Position numbers and translations under genes: made by a program | Shown: piece by piece, positions 52,336-61,853 of the stretch | How the letters are laid out: every line of letters begins with the position of its first letter | Numbering within the stretch: position 1 is the stretch's first letter | From: Pseudomonas extremorientalis | Lineage (GTDB): Bacteria > Pseudomonadota > Gammaproteobacteria > Pseudomonadales > Pseudomonadaceae | Direction of reading: 5' to 3' | Assembly: GCF_001870465.1 (NCBI RefSeq) | Contig: NZ_MDGK01000015.1 | Location: forward strand, 496,001 to 560,000 | DNA: 64,000 bases | Notes under the pieces: model-generated | Databases searched by the model: none | Told to the model about the DNA's origin: nothing | Seen by the model: the letters and a program-made list of their open reading frames with translations, nothing else

Positions 52336-53772
52336 ATGTCGATACCACGTTTGAAGTCTTACCTATCCATAGTCGCCACGGTGTTGGTGCTGGGTCAGGC
52401 CCTGCCTGCGCAAGCAGTCGAGCTGCCTGACTTCACCCAATTGGTCGAGCAAGCCTCACCTGCCGTGGTGAACATCAGTACCACGCAGAAACTGCCGGAT
52501 CGCAAAGTCTCCAACCAGCAGATGCCGGACCTGGAAGGCCTGCCGCCGATGCTGCGCGAGTTCTTCGAGCGCGGCATGCCGCAACAGCGCGCACCCCGTG
52601 GTGGCGGTGGTCAGCGCGAGGCCCAGTCCCTGGGCTCGGGTTTCATCATTTCGCCGGACGGCTACATCCTTACCAACAACCACGTGATTGCCGACGCTGA
52701 CGAGATTCTCGTGCGCCTGGCCGATCGCAGTGAGCTGAAAGCCAAGCTCGTCGGTACCGACCCACGTTCCGACGTGGCCTTGCTGAAGATCGACGGCAAG
52801 GACCTGCCTGTGCTCAAGCTGGGCAAATCCCAAGACCTGAAAGCCGGCCAGTGGGTGGTCGCCATCGGTTCGCCGTTTGGTTTTGACCATACCGTGACCC
52901 AAGGCATCGTCAGCGCCATCGGCCGCAGCCTGCCGAACGAAAACTACGTACCGTTCATCCAGACCGACGTGCCGATCAACCCGGGTAACTCTGGTGGTCC
53001 GCTGTTCAACCTGGCGGGCGAAGTGGTCGGCATCAACTCGCAGATCTACACCCGTTCCGGTGGCTTCATGGGGGTGTCGTTCGCGATCCCGATCGACGTG
53101 GCCATGGACGTTTCCAACCAGTTGAAAAGCGGTGGCAAGGTCAGCCGCGGTTGGTTGGGTGTAGTGATCCAGGAAGTGAATAAAGACCTGGCTGAGTCCT
53201 TCGGCCTCGACAAGCCGGCCGGTGCACTGGTTGCACAGATCCAGGACGACGGCCCGGCTGCCAAAGGCGGCCTGCAAGTTGGCGACGTGATCCTGAGCAT
53301 GAACGGCCAGCCAATCGTCATGTCGGCCGACCTGCCGCACCTCGTAGGTGCGCTCAAGGCGGGCAGCAAAGCCAAGCTGGAAGTGATCCGCGAAGGCAAG
53401 CGCCAGACTGTTGAGCTGACCGTGGGCGCAATCCCTGAAGAAGGCGCCACCCTGGATGCCCTGGGCAATACCAAGCCGGGCGCCGAGCGCAGCAGCAACC
53501 GCCTGGGCATCGCCGTGGCCGAGCTGACCGCTGAGCAGAAAAAGAGCTTTGACCTCAAGAGCGGTGTTGTGATCAAGGAAGTGCAGGATGGCCCGGCGTC
53601 TCTGATCGGCCTACAGCCGGGTGACGTCATCACCCACCTGAACAACCAGGCGATCGAGACCACCAAGCAGTTCACCGACATCGCCAAGGCGTTGCCAAAG
53701 AACCGCTCGGTGTCGATGCGTGTGTTGCGTCAGGGCCGCGCCAGCTTCATTACCTTCAAACTGGCTGAGTAA
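52336..53772 (+). CDS. mucD: Periplasmic serine protease MucD (DegP-like)
   Basis: This 478-residue protein has a signal peptide (ending LPAQA), a trypsin-like domain with catalytic His in TNNHVIAD, Asp in DPRSDVALLKI and Ser in NPGNSGGPL, and two PDZ domains (RGWLGVVIQEVN, RLGIAVAELT). It degrades misfolded envelope proteins. The 234-bp gap before it is too small for the missing mucC gene. Confidence 0.95.
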   Translation: MSIPRLKSYLSIVATVLVLGQALPAQAVELPDFTQLVEQASPAVVNISTTQKLPDRKVSNQQMPDLEGLPPMLREFFERGMPQQRAPRGGGGQREAQSLGSGFIISPDGYILTNNHVIADADEILVRLADRSELKAKLVGTDPRSDVALLKIDGKDLPVLKLGKSQDLKAGQWVVAIGSPFGFDHTVTQGIVSAIGRSLPNENYVPFIQTDVPINPGNSGGPLFNLAGEVVGINSQIYTRSGGFMGVSFAIPIDVAMDVSNQLKSGGKVSRGWLGVVIQEVNKDLAESFGLDKPAGALVAQIQDDGPAAKGGLQVGDVILSMNGQPIVMSADLPHLVGALKAGSKAKLEVIREGKRQTVELTVGAIPEEGATLDALGNTKPGAERSSNRLGIAVAELTAEQKKSFDLKSGVVIKEVQDGPASLIGLQPGDVITHLNNQAIETTKQFTDIAKALPKNRSVSMRVLRQGRASFITFKLAE

Positions 53773-53784
53773 GTCGGTAATAAC

Positions 53785-53824
53785 AAAAAGCCCCGCCTTC
53801 GTTTAACGAGGGCGGGGCTTTTTT
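53785..53824 (+). terminator. Terminator of the algU-mucABD operon
   Basis: AAAAAGCCCCGCC and GGCGGGGCTTTTTT pair around a 13-base loop, directly after mucD and shared with the convergent bepA gene. Confidence 0.9.
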
Positions 53825-53837
53825 GTGCCTGATCGGT

Positions 53838-55271
53838 TTAGCTCATCATCCCTTTGACCAGGCGTTCCTGTTCGATCAACTCACGCTGGCGTGCATCGAT
53901 GCGCGACGACAGCGGGAAGTTGCTGCCGGCGCGACGCTTGGCAAAATCCAATTGCTGGATGGCCTGCTGGAAATCACCCACCAGCGCAAAGTACTCGGCG
54001 CGAGCCTGATGCAAACCGATGATGTTGCCCGACAAACCGCGTGTCTCAGCGACCTGGTACCACACGTCCGGGTCATCCGGGCGAGACTTGAGCAAACCGT
54101 CCAGTGCCTTTTCTGCATCCGCCGTGCGGTTCTGCTTGAGCAGCAGGTCCACGCGCACCTGATTCAACGGATAGTTGCCTGGGTACTGGGTGAGCATCCG
54201 ATCCGTGCGTTGCTGGGCATCCGGCAGGCGGCTGTTGTCGATGTCCAGCTGGATCTGCGCCAGATTGTAGGTGATGTCGTTGGGCGCCTTGGCCAGCAGC
54301 GGCGCGAGGTTTTCCCGAGCCTGCTTGAATTGGGAGCCTTTGATCTGGGCGATAGCCAAGCCGTAGCGCGCCACATCGTTCTTCGGATTTTCGTCCAGCT
54401 GCGCCTGGAAGCGCTTGGCGGCGAGGCCAGGGGTGTCTTCGTATTGCAATTGCACCCGCGCGCGGATGAGCTGATAACGCAGGCTGTCTTCCTTGCCGCC
54501 AGGCTTGGATTGCTCGGCGCGGTTGCGGGTGTCGGCGATCCGCGATTCGGTGACCGGGTGCGTCAACAGGAACTCCGGCGGTTTGGCGTCGAAGCGGTAC
54601 TGGCGCATCAGGCGTTCGAACATGGTCGGCATGGAGCGCGGGTCATATCCGGCTTTTTCCAGGTTGAGGATGCCGATACGGTCTGCCTCTTGTTCGTTCT
54701 GGCGAGAGAACCGACGTTGTTCCTGGATCGCCGCAGCCTGGGTGCCGGCAATCGCGGCAATACCTGCATCGCCTGCACCCGCCGCAGCAGCAATGATGCC
54801 GCCGAGCAGGGCGGCCATCATCGGAATCTGCATGCGCTGTTGCGCTTCAACGCCACGGGCGAAGTGGCGTTGGGACAAATGCGCCAGTTCGTGAGCCAGT
54901 ACCGAGGCATATTCCCCTTCGGTCTGGGCGTTGAGGAACAGGCCGCCGTTGACCCCGACGATGCCACCCGGTGCGGCAAAAGCGTTCAGTTGCGGGCTGT
55001 TGATCAGGATGAATTCCAGCCGCCGGTCATTGACCTGGCTGGTCTCCACCAGCTTGTACACGCTGGTTTCGACGTAGTCCTTGAGCTGCGGGTCGTTGAG
55101 TTGCGAGACCTGGCCCCGCAGGTAGGCCAGCCACGCGCGGCCCAGTTGGTATTCCTGTTGCGGCGAGACAATGGCAGAACTGGCGTCGCCAAGTGACGGC
55201 AGGTCGTCGGCGAAGCCTGGGGAGGCCAGCAGGCAAGCCAGCGTCAGCAGGGTGGGGCGCAAAAAAGTCAT
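53838..55271 (-). CDS. bepA: Periplasmic M48 metalloprotease/chaperone
   Basis: This 477-residue protein has a signal peptide (ending GFA), the zinc motif HELAH (residues 127-131) with the third ligand in NEQEADRIG near 195, and a C-terminal TPR region (from about residue 300). BepA helps LptD mature and degrades stalled outer-membrane proteins. It is placed convergent with mucD and near bamC, a natural envelope cluster. Confidence 0.93.
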   Translation of the reverse strand: MTFLRPTLLTLACLLASPGFADDLPSLGDASSAIVSPQQEYQLGRAWLAYLRGQVSQLNDPQLKDYVETSVYKLVETSQVNDRRLEFILINSPQLNAFAAPGGIVGVNGGLFLNAQTEGEYASVLAHELAHLSQRHFARGVEAQQRMQIPMMAALLGGIIAAAAGAGDAGIAAIAGTQAAAIQEQRRFSRQNEQEADRIGILNLEKAGYDPRSMPTMFERLMRQYRFDAKPPEFLLTHPVTESRIADTRNRAEQSKPGGKEDSLRYQLIRARVQLQYEDTPGLAAKRFQAQLDENPKNDVARYGLAIAQIKGSQFKQARENLAPLLAKAPNDITYNLAQIQLDIDNSRLPDAQQRTDRMLTQYPGNYPLNQVRVDLLLKQNRTADAEKALDGLLKSRPDDPDVWYQVAETRGLSGNIIGLHQARAEYFALVGDFQQAIQQLDFAKRRAGSNFPLSSRIDARQRELIEQERLVKGMMS

Positions 55272-55365
55272 GCACAGAGCCTTTCGACAAAGAGCTTACT
55301 GTAGCCGGACACTGAGCTTCGGACCAGATATTCTAAGCACTCTCAACGCTTGCCCGGAGTAAACC

Positions 55366-55605
55366 ATGACCTACGCTGTAGCCTTTGATGCCGAACTCGA
55401 TGCCAGCGGCCTCAATTGCCCGCTGCCTTTGCTCAAGGCCAAGCTGGAACTCAACCGTCTGAGCAGTGGCGCAGTGCTCAAGGTGATCGCTACGGACGCC
55501 GGCTCCCAGCGTGATTTCCGTACGTTTGCCAAGCTGGCCGGCCACACGCTGTTGCATGAAGAAGACGCCGCCGGTGTGTACCGTTACTGGTTGCGCAAGG
55601 CCTGA
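55366..55605 (+). CDS. TusA-family sulfur-carrier-like protein
   Basis: This 79-residue protein has the family signature DASGLNCPLPLLKAKLELNRL with the active Cys in the CPxP motif, and GSQRDFRTFAKLAGHTLL. True TusA aids tRNA thiouridine formation; the paralogue in this gene order is known to affect molybdenum cofactor or sulfur metabolism in pseudomonads. Followed at 30 bp by perM. Confidence 0.88.
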   Translation: MTYAVAFDAELDASGLNCPLPLLKAKLELNRLSSGAVLKVIATDAGSQRDFRTFAKLAGHTLLHEEDAAGVYRYWLRKA

Positions 55606-55635
55606 ATCGTTTGCCCTATCACCCGAGGTTGATTG

Positions 55636-56706
55636 ATGTTCAAAGTGTTACGAGACTGGATCCAGCGCTACTTCTCCGATGAGGAGGCGGTGGTGCTGGC
55701 GGTCCTGCTGTTTCTGGCCTTTACGGCCGTACTCACCTTGGGCGGCATGCTGGCGCCGGTATTGGCGGGGATGGTGCTGGCTTACCTGATGCAGGGCCTG
55801 GTCACTACGCTGGAGCGCCTGCACCTGCCGGGTGGGGCGGCGGTAGGGCTGGTGTTCGCCTTGTTCATGAGCTTGTTGGTGCTGTTTATCGTGGTGGTAT
55901 TGCCGTTGCTATGGCATCAGTTGATCACCCTGTTCAATGAACTGCCCGGCATGCTCGCCAAGTGGCAGTCGCTGTTGCTGTTGTTGCCGGAGCGCTACCC
56001 GCATTTGGTGTCGGACGAACAGGTGCTGCAAGCCATCGAAGTGGCGCGCGGCGAGATCGGAAAGTTCGGGCAATGGGCGCTGACCTTTTCCCTGTCCAGC
56101 CTGCCGCTGCTGGTCAACATCATGATCTACCTGGTGCTGGTGCCGATCCTGGTGTTCTTCTTCCTCAAGGACCGCGCCATGATCGGTCGCTGGGTGCGAG
56201 GCTACCTGCCGCGCGAGCGCGCGCTGATCACCCGGGTGGCGGAGGAAATGAACCGGCAGATCGCCAACTACATTCGCGGCAAGGTCATCGAGATCATTAT
56301 CTGCGGGGGCGTGACCTACATCGCCTTCATCGCCCTGGACCTGAACTACGCAGCCTTGTTGGCCTTGCTGGTGGGGGTTTCGGTGGTGGTGCCCTACGTT
56401 GGCGCCGTGGTGGTGACGGTGCCAGTGACCTTGATCGCCTTGTTCCAGTGGGGCTGGAGCGACCAGTTCATCTACCTGATGGCGGTTTACGGGATCATCC
56501 AGACCCTGGATGGCAATGTGCTGGTGCCGCTGTTGTTCTCAGAGGCAGTCAACCTGCACCCGGTGGCGATCATCTGCGCGGTGCTGTTGTTCGGTGGGTT
56601 ATGGGGATTCTGGGGCGTGTTTTTTGCGATCCCGCTGGCAACGCTGTTCAAGGCGGTGCTGGACGCGTGGCCGCGGCAGGAGCCTGTCGTGGCGCCGCTT
56701 CTGTAG
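55636..56706 (+). CDS. AI-2E/PerM family membrane protein
   Basis: This 356-residue protein has seven to eight membrane segments, with the family features LAGMVLAYLMQGLVTTLERL, ILVFFFLKDRAMIGRWVRGYLPRERA, ALLALLVGVSVVVPYVGAVVVTVPV and DGNVLVPLLFSEAVNLHPVAI. A putative permease; E. coli PerM and the autoinducer-2 exporter TqsA are relatives. I prefer the ATG at 55636 to the TTG just upstream. Confidence 0.88.
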   Translation: MFKVLRDWIQRYFSDEEAVVLAVLLFLAFTAVLTLGGMLAPVLAGMVLAYLMQGLVTTLERLHLPGGAAVGLVFALFMSLLVLFIVVVLPLLWHQLITLFNELPGMLAKWQSLLLLLPERYPHLVSDEQVLQAIEVARGEIGKFGQWALTFSLSSLPLLVNIMIYLVLVPILVFFFLKDRAMIGRWVRGYLPRERALITRVAEEMNRQIANYIRGKVIEIIICGGVTYIAFIALDLNYAALLALLVGVSVVVPYVGAVVVTVPVTLIALFQWGWSDQFIYLMAVYGIIQTLDGNVLVPLLFSEAVNLHPVAIICAVLLFGGLWGFWGVFFAIPLATLFKAVLDAWPRQEPVVAPLL

Positions 56707-56707
56707 T

Positions 56708-56726
56708 GAGCGGGACAAGCCCGCTC
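56708..56726. repeat. REP half-element / terminator-like hairpin
   Basis: GAGCGGG-ACAAG-CCCGCTC forms a perfect 7-bp stem directly after the perM-like stop and between it and the convergent bcp gene. It resembles one arm of the repeat at 30995-31094. Confidence 0.6.
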
Positions 56727-56746
56727 ATACAACAGTCTGCTGCGTC

Positions 56747-57220
56747 TCAGGCTTTGTTCAAGGCCTGCGCCGCCGCCAGCACGGCATCCACATGCCCCGG
56801 CACCTTCACACCACGCCATTCCTGGCGCAGCACGCCATCCTTGTCGATCAGGAAGGTGCTGCGATCCACGCCGAGGTATTCCTTGCCGTACAGCTTCTTC
56901 AACTTGATCACATCAAACAGCTGGCAAACCGCTTCATCCTTGTCACTGATCAGCTCGAAGGGAAACTCCTGCTTGCCCTTGAAGTTCTCGTGGGACTTCA
57001 CGCTGTCACGCGACACACCAAACACCTCGGTGTTGGCCGCCTTGAACGCTGCGTACTGATCACGAAAGCCCTGGCCTTCGGTGGTGCAGCCCGGCGTGCT
57101 GTCCTTCGGGTAGAAGTAGATCACCACTTGCCTGCCCTTGAGGGCGGCGAGGCTGAAGGTCTGGCCACTGGTGGCCTGGGCTTCGAAATCGGCTACGGGT
57201 TTGTCGATGACTACCGCCAT
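56747..57220 (-). CDS. bcp: Thiol peroxidase, BCP/PrxQ type
   Basis: This 157-residue peroxiredoxin has the peroxidatic Cys45 in STPGCTTEGQGFRD. The usual resolving cysteine at position 50 of E. coli Bcp is replaced by Gln50; another Cys99 is in DEAVCQLFD. It may work as a 1-Cys enzyme or use Cys99. It removes hydroperoxides. The gcvR-like gene lies just upstream, 10 bp away on the same strand. Confidence 0.93.
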   Translation of the reverse strand: MAVVIDKPVADFEAQATSGQTFSLAALKGRQVVIYFYPKDSTPGCTTEGQGFRDQYAAFKAANTEVFGVSRDSVKSHENFKGKQEFPFELISDKDEAVCQLFDVIKLKKLYGKEYLGVDRSTFLIDKDGVLRQEWRGVKVPGHVDAVLAAAQALNKA

Positions 57221-57230
57221 GAAAACTTCC

Positions 57231-57791
57231 TTACATTGGGTTCTGTGGGCGCCATGGCTCGATCAAGGCATCGAGGTTCAAGGCATCGGCGAAATCCAGG
57301 AACTGGTCGCGCAACCAGCTGATCTGCACGCCGGCCGGCAGGGTCACGGTAAACGTGGCGTTCAGCATGGTGCCGCCGGTTTGCGGGGCCTGGTAGGTGT
57401 CGCAGGTCAGGTTTTCCAGCTCAACGTTGTGGTCGATGAAGAACTGGCACAGCTCATTGACGATGTCCGAGCGGTAGGCGGAGCTGACGTAAGCCACATA
57501 CGGCAGGGCCTGGGGACGATTCTCCAGGGCTGCGCTGCGCACCACGTTGACGGTGAAGTCATGCTTCTTGGCCAGGCCTGGCAGGCCGGTCTCCAGGCGC
57601 GCCAGGGCATCCCAGGTGCCGGAGATCTGCAGGACCAGCGCGCTGCACTCGCCGTGGCGGGTCAGGCGGGAGGTCACGACGGCGCAGCGGTTTTCATGGC
57701 TGGCGCGGCACAGGACGTTGGTCAGCTCCATGGGGTTGGCGCCGAGGGCACTGATAACAAGGAATTGTTCGCGAACTGTGGGGGTGGACAT
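57231..57791 (-). CDS. gcvR: Glycine cleavage system repressor-like ACT protein
   Basis: This 186-residue protein has two ACT domains (FLVISALGANPMELTNVLCRA, and YVAYVSSAYRSDIVNELCQFFIDHNVELENLTCDTYQAP), the GcvR arrangement. GcvR modulates the GcvA regulator of glycine cleavage, though in this genome the target is unproven. It is followed by bcp and divergent from dapA, as in other pseudomonads. Confidence 0.88.
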   Translation of the reverse strand: MSTPTVREQFLVISALGANPMELTNVLCRASHENRCAVVTSRLTRHGECSALVLQISGTWDALARLETGLPGLAKKHDFTVNVVRSAALENRPQALPYVAYVSSAYRSDIVNELCQFFIDHNVELENLTCDTYQAPQTGGTMLNATFTVTLPAGVQISWLRDQFLDFADALNLDALIEPWRPQNPM

Positions 57792-58064
57792 GCAGCCTTC
57801 CTAAAACGATGAGCGGTCGATACCGTGTGGGCTGTATCGATCAAAGGATGAAGGGTAGCGAAAACCGTCGCCAAGGGATAGGAGGTGGCGTTTTCATTGC
57901 GTGATCGGTCCGATTTCAGCGTGCTTCAGGGCATGCTTTCGCCCAATGATGGCATTGCCCGTCGTTTAGTTGCGCCAGAACGCATCCTCAGGCGGTACTT
58001 CGCTTGTGCAAGCATCTTGGCGCCAGTACCATTACGGCTCTCTTTTTCCGGCAGGAGCGGTTGC

Positions 58065-58943
58065 ATGATTGCGGGCAGTATGGTGGCACTGGTCACACCC
58101 ATGGATGCACAAGGTCATCTCGACTGGGACAGCCTGGGCAAACTGGTGGACTTCCACCTGCAAGAAGGCACCAATGCCATCGTGGCGGTCGGCACCACCG
58201 GTGAATCGGCCACCCTCGACGTGGAAGAACATATCCAGGTCATCGAATTCGTGGTCAAGCGTGTTGCCGGCCGTATTGCCGTGATCGCCGGTACGGGCGC
58301 CAACTCGACGCGTGAAGCCATCGAGCTGACCAAAAACGCCAAGAAGGCCGGCGCCGACGCCTGCCTGCTGGTGACCCCGTACTACAACAAGCCGACCCAG
58401 GAAGGCCTGTACCAGCATTTCCGCACCATTGCCGAAGCGGTCGACATCCCGCAGATCCTCTATAACGTACCGGGTCGTACCGCGTGCGACATGAAGGCCG
58501 AGACCGTGATCCGCCTGTCCACCGTGCCGAACATCATCGGTATCAAGGAAGCCACCGGTGACCTGCAGCGCGCCAAGGACATCCTGGCCGGCGTGAGCAG
58601 CGATTTCCTGGTGTATTCCGGTGACGACGCCACCGCTGTCGAGCTGATCCTGCTGGGCGGCAAGGGCAACATCTCCGTGACCGCCAACGTGGCCCCCCGT
58701 GCCATGAGCGAAATGTGTGCCGCCGCCATTGCAGGCGACGCCGTGACCGCCCGCGCGATCCACGAGAAGCTGATGCCGCTCAACAAGACACTGTTTATCG
58801 AATCCAACCCTATTCCCGTGAAATGGGCACTGACTGAAATGGGCATGATGCCGGACGGTATCCGTCTGCCGCTCACCCGTCTCAGCGAAGCCTGTCACGA
58901 ACCGCTGCGACAGGCCCTGCGCCAGTCCGGCGTCCTGGTTTAA
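58065..58943 (+). CDS. dapA: 4-hydroxy-tetrahydrodipicolinate synthase
   Basis: This 292-residue enzyme condenses pyruvate and aspartate semialdehyde for lysine and peptidoglycan synthesis. It has AVGTTGESATL, Tyr133 and Arg138 in LYNVPGRTAC and the Schiff-base Lys161 in IGIKEATGD. The start behind GGAGCGG gives the standard N-terminus MIAGSMVALVTPM. Followed at 17 bp by bamC. Confidence 0.95.
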   Translation: MIAGSMVALVTPMDAQGHLDWDSLGKLVDFHLQEGTNAIVAVGTTGESATLDVEEHIQVIEFVVKRVAGRIAVIAGTGANSTREAIELTKNAKKAGADACLLVTPYYNKPTQEGLYQHFRTIAEAVDIPQILYNVPGRTACDMKAETVIRLSTVPNIIGIKEATGDLQRAKDILAGVSSDFLVYSGDDATAVELILLGGKGNISVTANVAPRAMSEMCAAAIAGDAVTARAIHEKLMPLNKTLFIESNPIPVKWALTEMGMMPDGIRLPLTRLSEACHEPLRQALRQSGVLV

Positions 58944-58960
58944 TTGAGGAAGCACTACGC

Positions 58961-60076
58961 ATGAAGCGATTGGCCGGACTTTCCGCACTTGCCTTGATTA
59001 TCTCCAGCACCAGTGGCTGCGGTTGGATCTGGGGCCCGGAAGGCTACTTCCGTGACCGCGGCAGCGATTACCTGGAAGCACAACCCACCAAACCGATGGA
59101 ATTGCCGCCGGGCGTCAACGTCGCCAAGCGCCTTGACCCGTTGCTGCCGATCCCGCGCAACGTCGCCGACGACACCACCAAGGGTGAGTACGTGGTGCCG
59201 CGTCCACAGCCGATCTCGGCGGTGGCGGATGCCAGCGACTACAGTCTGCAGAAGAGCGGCGACTCGCGCTGGATCGTGGCACAACGCCCACCTGCCGAAG
59301 TCTGGCCGGTGGCCGTGCAGTTCTTCCAGGACAACGGTTTCCGCCTGGACGAGCAGCGCCCGCAGACCGGTGAGTTCACCACCGCATGGCAGCAGGGCAG
59401 CGAGCTGTCCGCCACCATGGCCAAGCGCTTGCAGGCCGGTGGCGTAGCCGCTGACAGCGAAGCCCGCGTGCGTGTGCGCATCGAACCAGGCGTACAGCGC
59501 AATACCAGTGAAGTCTACGTGGTCAGCGCCGAGCGCCCGGCCGGCAGCACCGCCAACGTTGACTTCACCAACCGCTCGGTTAACACCGGCGTCGACTCGG
59601 CGCTGGTCGACGAGATGCTGGCCAGCATGAGCCGTATCTCCGAGAAGGGTGGTTCGGTTTCCCTGCTCGCCGCCCGTGATTACGACACCCCGAGCCGCGT
59701 CAGCCTCACCGAAGACGGCAGCGGCAACGTGGTGCTGAACCTGGGTGAAGACCTCGACCGTGCCTGGGCCAGTGTTGGCCGCGCGTTGGAGCAGGGCCCT
59801 TGGCGCGTTGAAGACATCAACCGCAGCCTGGGCCTGTACTACATCAACGTGGCGGAAAAGGCCGAGCGTAAAGACGACGAGCCTGGTTTCTTCGGCAAAC
59901 TGTTCGGCAGCAAGCCGACCAAGGAAGAGATCGAGACCCGCGCCGAGCGTTACCAGGTTCGTTTGAGCAAGGTGGGCGACAGCGTGCAGGTCACCGTCGA
60001 GAAGAACATCAATACCGTTGCGCCAGCTGAAACAGCGCGCAAAGTGTTGGGCGTGATTCAGGACAACCTGGGCTGA
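58961..60076 (+). CDS. bamC: Outer membrane assembly lipoprotein BamC
   Basis: This 371-residue lipoprotein has a lipobox SGC (Cys20, in STSGCGWIWG) and the BamC layout: unstructured N-terminus (MELPPGVNVAKRLDPLLPIPRNV) and two helix-grip domains. Known to be part of the BAM complex that inserts outer-membrane proteins. It follows dapA as in many gammaproteobacteria. Confidence 0.92.
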   Translation: MKRLAGLSALALIISSTSGCGWIWGPEGYFRDRGSDYLEAQPTKPMELPPGVNVAKRLDPLLPIPRNVADDTTKGEYVVPRPQPISAVADASDYSLQKSGDSRWIVAQRPPAEVWPVAVQFFQDNGFRLDEQRPQTGEFTTAWQQGSELSATMAKRLQAGGVAADSEARVRVRIEPGVQRNTSEVYVVSAERPAGSTANVDFTNRSVNTGVDSALVDEMLASMSRISEKGGSVSLLAARDYDTPSRVSLTEDGSGNVVLNLGEDLDRAWASVGRALEQGPWRVEDINRSLGLYYINVAEKAERKDDEPGFFGKLFGSKPTKEEIETRAERYQVRLSKVGDSVQVTVEKNINTVAPAETARKVLGVIQDNLG

Positions 60077-60080
60077 TCCG

Positions 60081-60839
60081 ATGCGTTTTGCCGTTCTCGG
60101 CAGCGGTAGCCAAGGGAACGGCACGCTGGTCGCACATGACGACACGTATGTGCTGGTGGATTGTGGTTTCTCGTTAAAAGAAACCGAGCGGCGCCTGCTG
60201 CGCCTGGGGGTTCACCCCGCGCAGCTGAGCGCGATTCTGGTAACCCACGAACATGCCGACCACGTGCATGGCGTGGGTTTGCTGTCTCGGCGCTACAATC
60301 TCCCGGTGTACCTCAGTCGCGGCACCTTGCGCGGGATGCGCAAACCCATTGAACCCGCAGGTTTCCTGGCCGGTGGCGAGCAGTTGCAAATCGGCGCCTT
60401 GAGCATCGATGTGATTGCCGTGGCGCATGATGCCCAGGAGCCGACGCAGTATGTCTTCAGTGACGGTGAGCGGCGCTTCGGCGTACTGACCGACCTGGGC
60501 TCCTACTGCGCCAAGGTGCTGGACGGCTACCGGAACCTCGATGCCTTGATGATCGAGTCCAACCATTGCCGAGACCTGCTGGCCCGTGGTCATTACCCCT
60601 ACTTCCTCAAGCAGCGGGTGGGCGGCGAACTGGGACATTTGAACAACCACCAGGCGGCGTACCTGGTGTATGAGTTGGGCTGGCAAGACTTGCAACACCT
60701 GGTCCTGGCCCACCTGAGCAGCAAGAACAACCTGCCGCAGCTGGCCCGGCAATGTTTTGTCGACACCCTCGGGTGCGACCCGGACTGGCTGCAACTGGCC
60801 GATCAAGATTCAGGGCTCGACTGGCGACACATCGCCTAG
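60081..60839 (+). CDS. MBL-fold metallo-hydrolase (YycJ/VicX-like)
   Basis: This 252-residue protein starts 4 bp after bamC. It has the metal motif VTHEHADHVHG, FAVLGSGSQGNGTLV at the N-terminus, DLGSYCAKVLDG and ESNHCRDLL, HLNNHQAA and HLSSKNNLP. The family member YycJ is a DNA exonuclease in Gram-positives; the role here is open. Confidence 0.88.
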   Translation: MRFAVLGSGSQGNGTLVAHDDTYVLVDCGFSLKETERRLLRLGVHPAQLSAILVTHEHADHVHGVGLLSRRYNLPVYLSRGTLRGMRKPIEPAGFLAGGEQLQIGALSIDVIAVAHDAQEPTQYVFSDGERRFGVLTDLGSYCAKVLDGYRNLDALMIESNHCRDLLARGHYPYFLKQRVGGELGHLNNHQAAYLVYELGWQDLQHLVLAHLSSKNNLPQLARQCFVDTLGCDPDWLQLADQDSGLDWRHIA

Positions 60840-60866
60840 CCCACCATTTAGCAAGCGGAGCCCATC

Positions 60867-61580
60867 ATGGAAAAACGTGAAGAACTCTACCGCGGCAAAG
60901 CCAAGTCGGTGTACAAGACCGACGACGCCAACCGCCTGATCCTGCTGTTTCGCAACGACACCTCGGCGTTCGACGGCAAACGCATCGAACAACTTGATCG
61001 CAAAGGCATGGTGAACAACAAGTTCAACGCCTTCATCATGCAGAAGCTCGAAGCGGCCGGCATCCCGACCCAATTCGACAAACTGCTGGGCGACAACGAG
61101 TGCCTGGTCAAGAAGCTCGACATGATCCCGGTTGAATGCGTCGTGCGTAACTACGCCGCCGGCAGCCTGGTCAAGCGCCTGGGCGTGGAAGAGGGCCTCA
61201 AGCTCAATCCGTACACTTTCGAACTGTTCCTGAAGGACGACGCCAAGGGCGACCCGTTCATCAACGAATCCCACGTCGTGGCATTCGGCTGGGGTACCGC
61301 TGAGCAACTGGCGCGCATGAAGGAGCTGTCCCTCAAGGTCAACGACGTGCTGAGAAAGCTGTTCGACGACGCCGGCCTGCTGCTGGTGGACTTCAAGCTC
61401 GAGTTCGGCGTGTTCCACGACGGCTCCATCGTCCTGGGCGACGAATTCAGTCCGGACGGCTGCCGCCTGTGGGACAAGGACACCAAAAAGAAGATGGACA
61501 AAGACCGCTTCCGCCAGGGCCTCGGTGACGTGATCGAAGCCTACGAAGAAGTCGCCAATCGTCTCGGCGTACCGCTTTAA
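60867..61580 (+). CDS. purC: Phosphoribosylaminoimidazole-succinocarboxamide synthase
   Basis: This 237-residue SAICAR synthase of purine synthesis starts [20 protein letters not shown] and has the conserved [20 protein letters not shown] and [16 protein letters not shown]. Length and motifs are standard. It is followed by tRNA-Ser. Confidence 0.95.
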   Translation: MEKREELYRGKAKSVYKTDDANRLILLFRNDTSAFDGKRIEQLDRKGMVNNKFNAFIMQKLEAAGIPTQFDKLLGDNECLVKKLDMIPVECVVRNYAAGSLVKRLGVEEGLKLNPYTFELFLKDDAKGDPFINESHVVAFGWGTAEQLARMKELSLKVNDVLRKLFDDAGLLLVDFKLEFGVFHDGSIVLGDEFSPDGCRLWDKDTKKKMDKDRFRQGLGDVIEAYEEVANRLGVPL

Positions 61581-61663
61581 TCGACGCAAGCATCTGATAG
61601 CACGGAAAAAAATCGCTTCGGCGCTTTGCATCCACGAATCATGCTGTTATGATGCGCGCCGTT

Positions 61664-61753
61664 GGAGAGATGCCAGAGTGGCCGAATGGGACGGATTCGA
61701 AATCCGTTGTACCTTCACCGGTACCTAGGGTTCGAATCCCTATCTCTCCGCCA
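61664..61753 (+). tRNA. tRNA-Ser (anticodon CGA)
   Basis: The 90-nt gene with encoded CCA begins GGAGAGATGCCAGAGTGGCC; the anticodon loop TTCGAAA gives CGA; a long variable arm GTACCTTCACCGGTAC is typical of serine tRNAs; T arm AGGGTTCGAATCCCT. Reads UCG. Confidence 0.95.
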
Positions 61754-61761
61754 TTACATAG

Positions 61762-61798
61762 AAAAAGCCCCGTAGCCGAATAAGCTACGGGGTTTTTT
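61762..61798 (+). terminator. Terminator after tRNA-Ser
   Basis: AAAAAGCCCCGTAGC and GCTACGGGGTTTTTT pair around a 7-base loop, eight bases past the tRNA end. Confidence 0.9.
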
Positions 61799-61853
61799 CG
61801 TTTTGGAATGTAATCGTTCCTTCTCTGTGGCCAGCAAGCCTTCAAGCTTGACC

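Noticed and set aside
52172..52354. A 60-codon frame in the place of mucC
   Set aside because: Too short for mucC, no MucC-like membrane pattern, and it runs into the mucD start.
61664..61753. tRNA-Ser as an attachment site for a genomic island
   Set aside because: I found no repeated tRNA 3' end or integrase gene downstream in the window.
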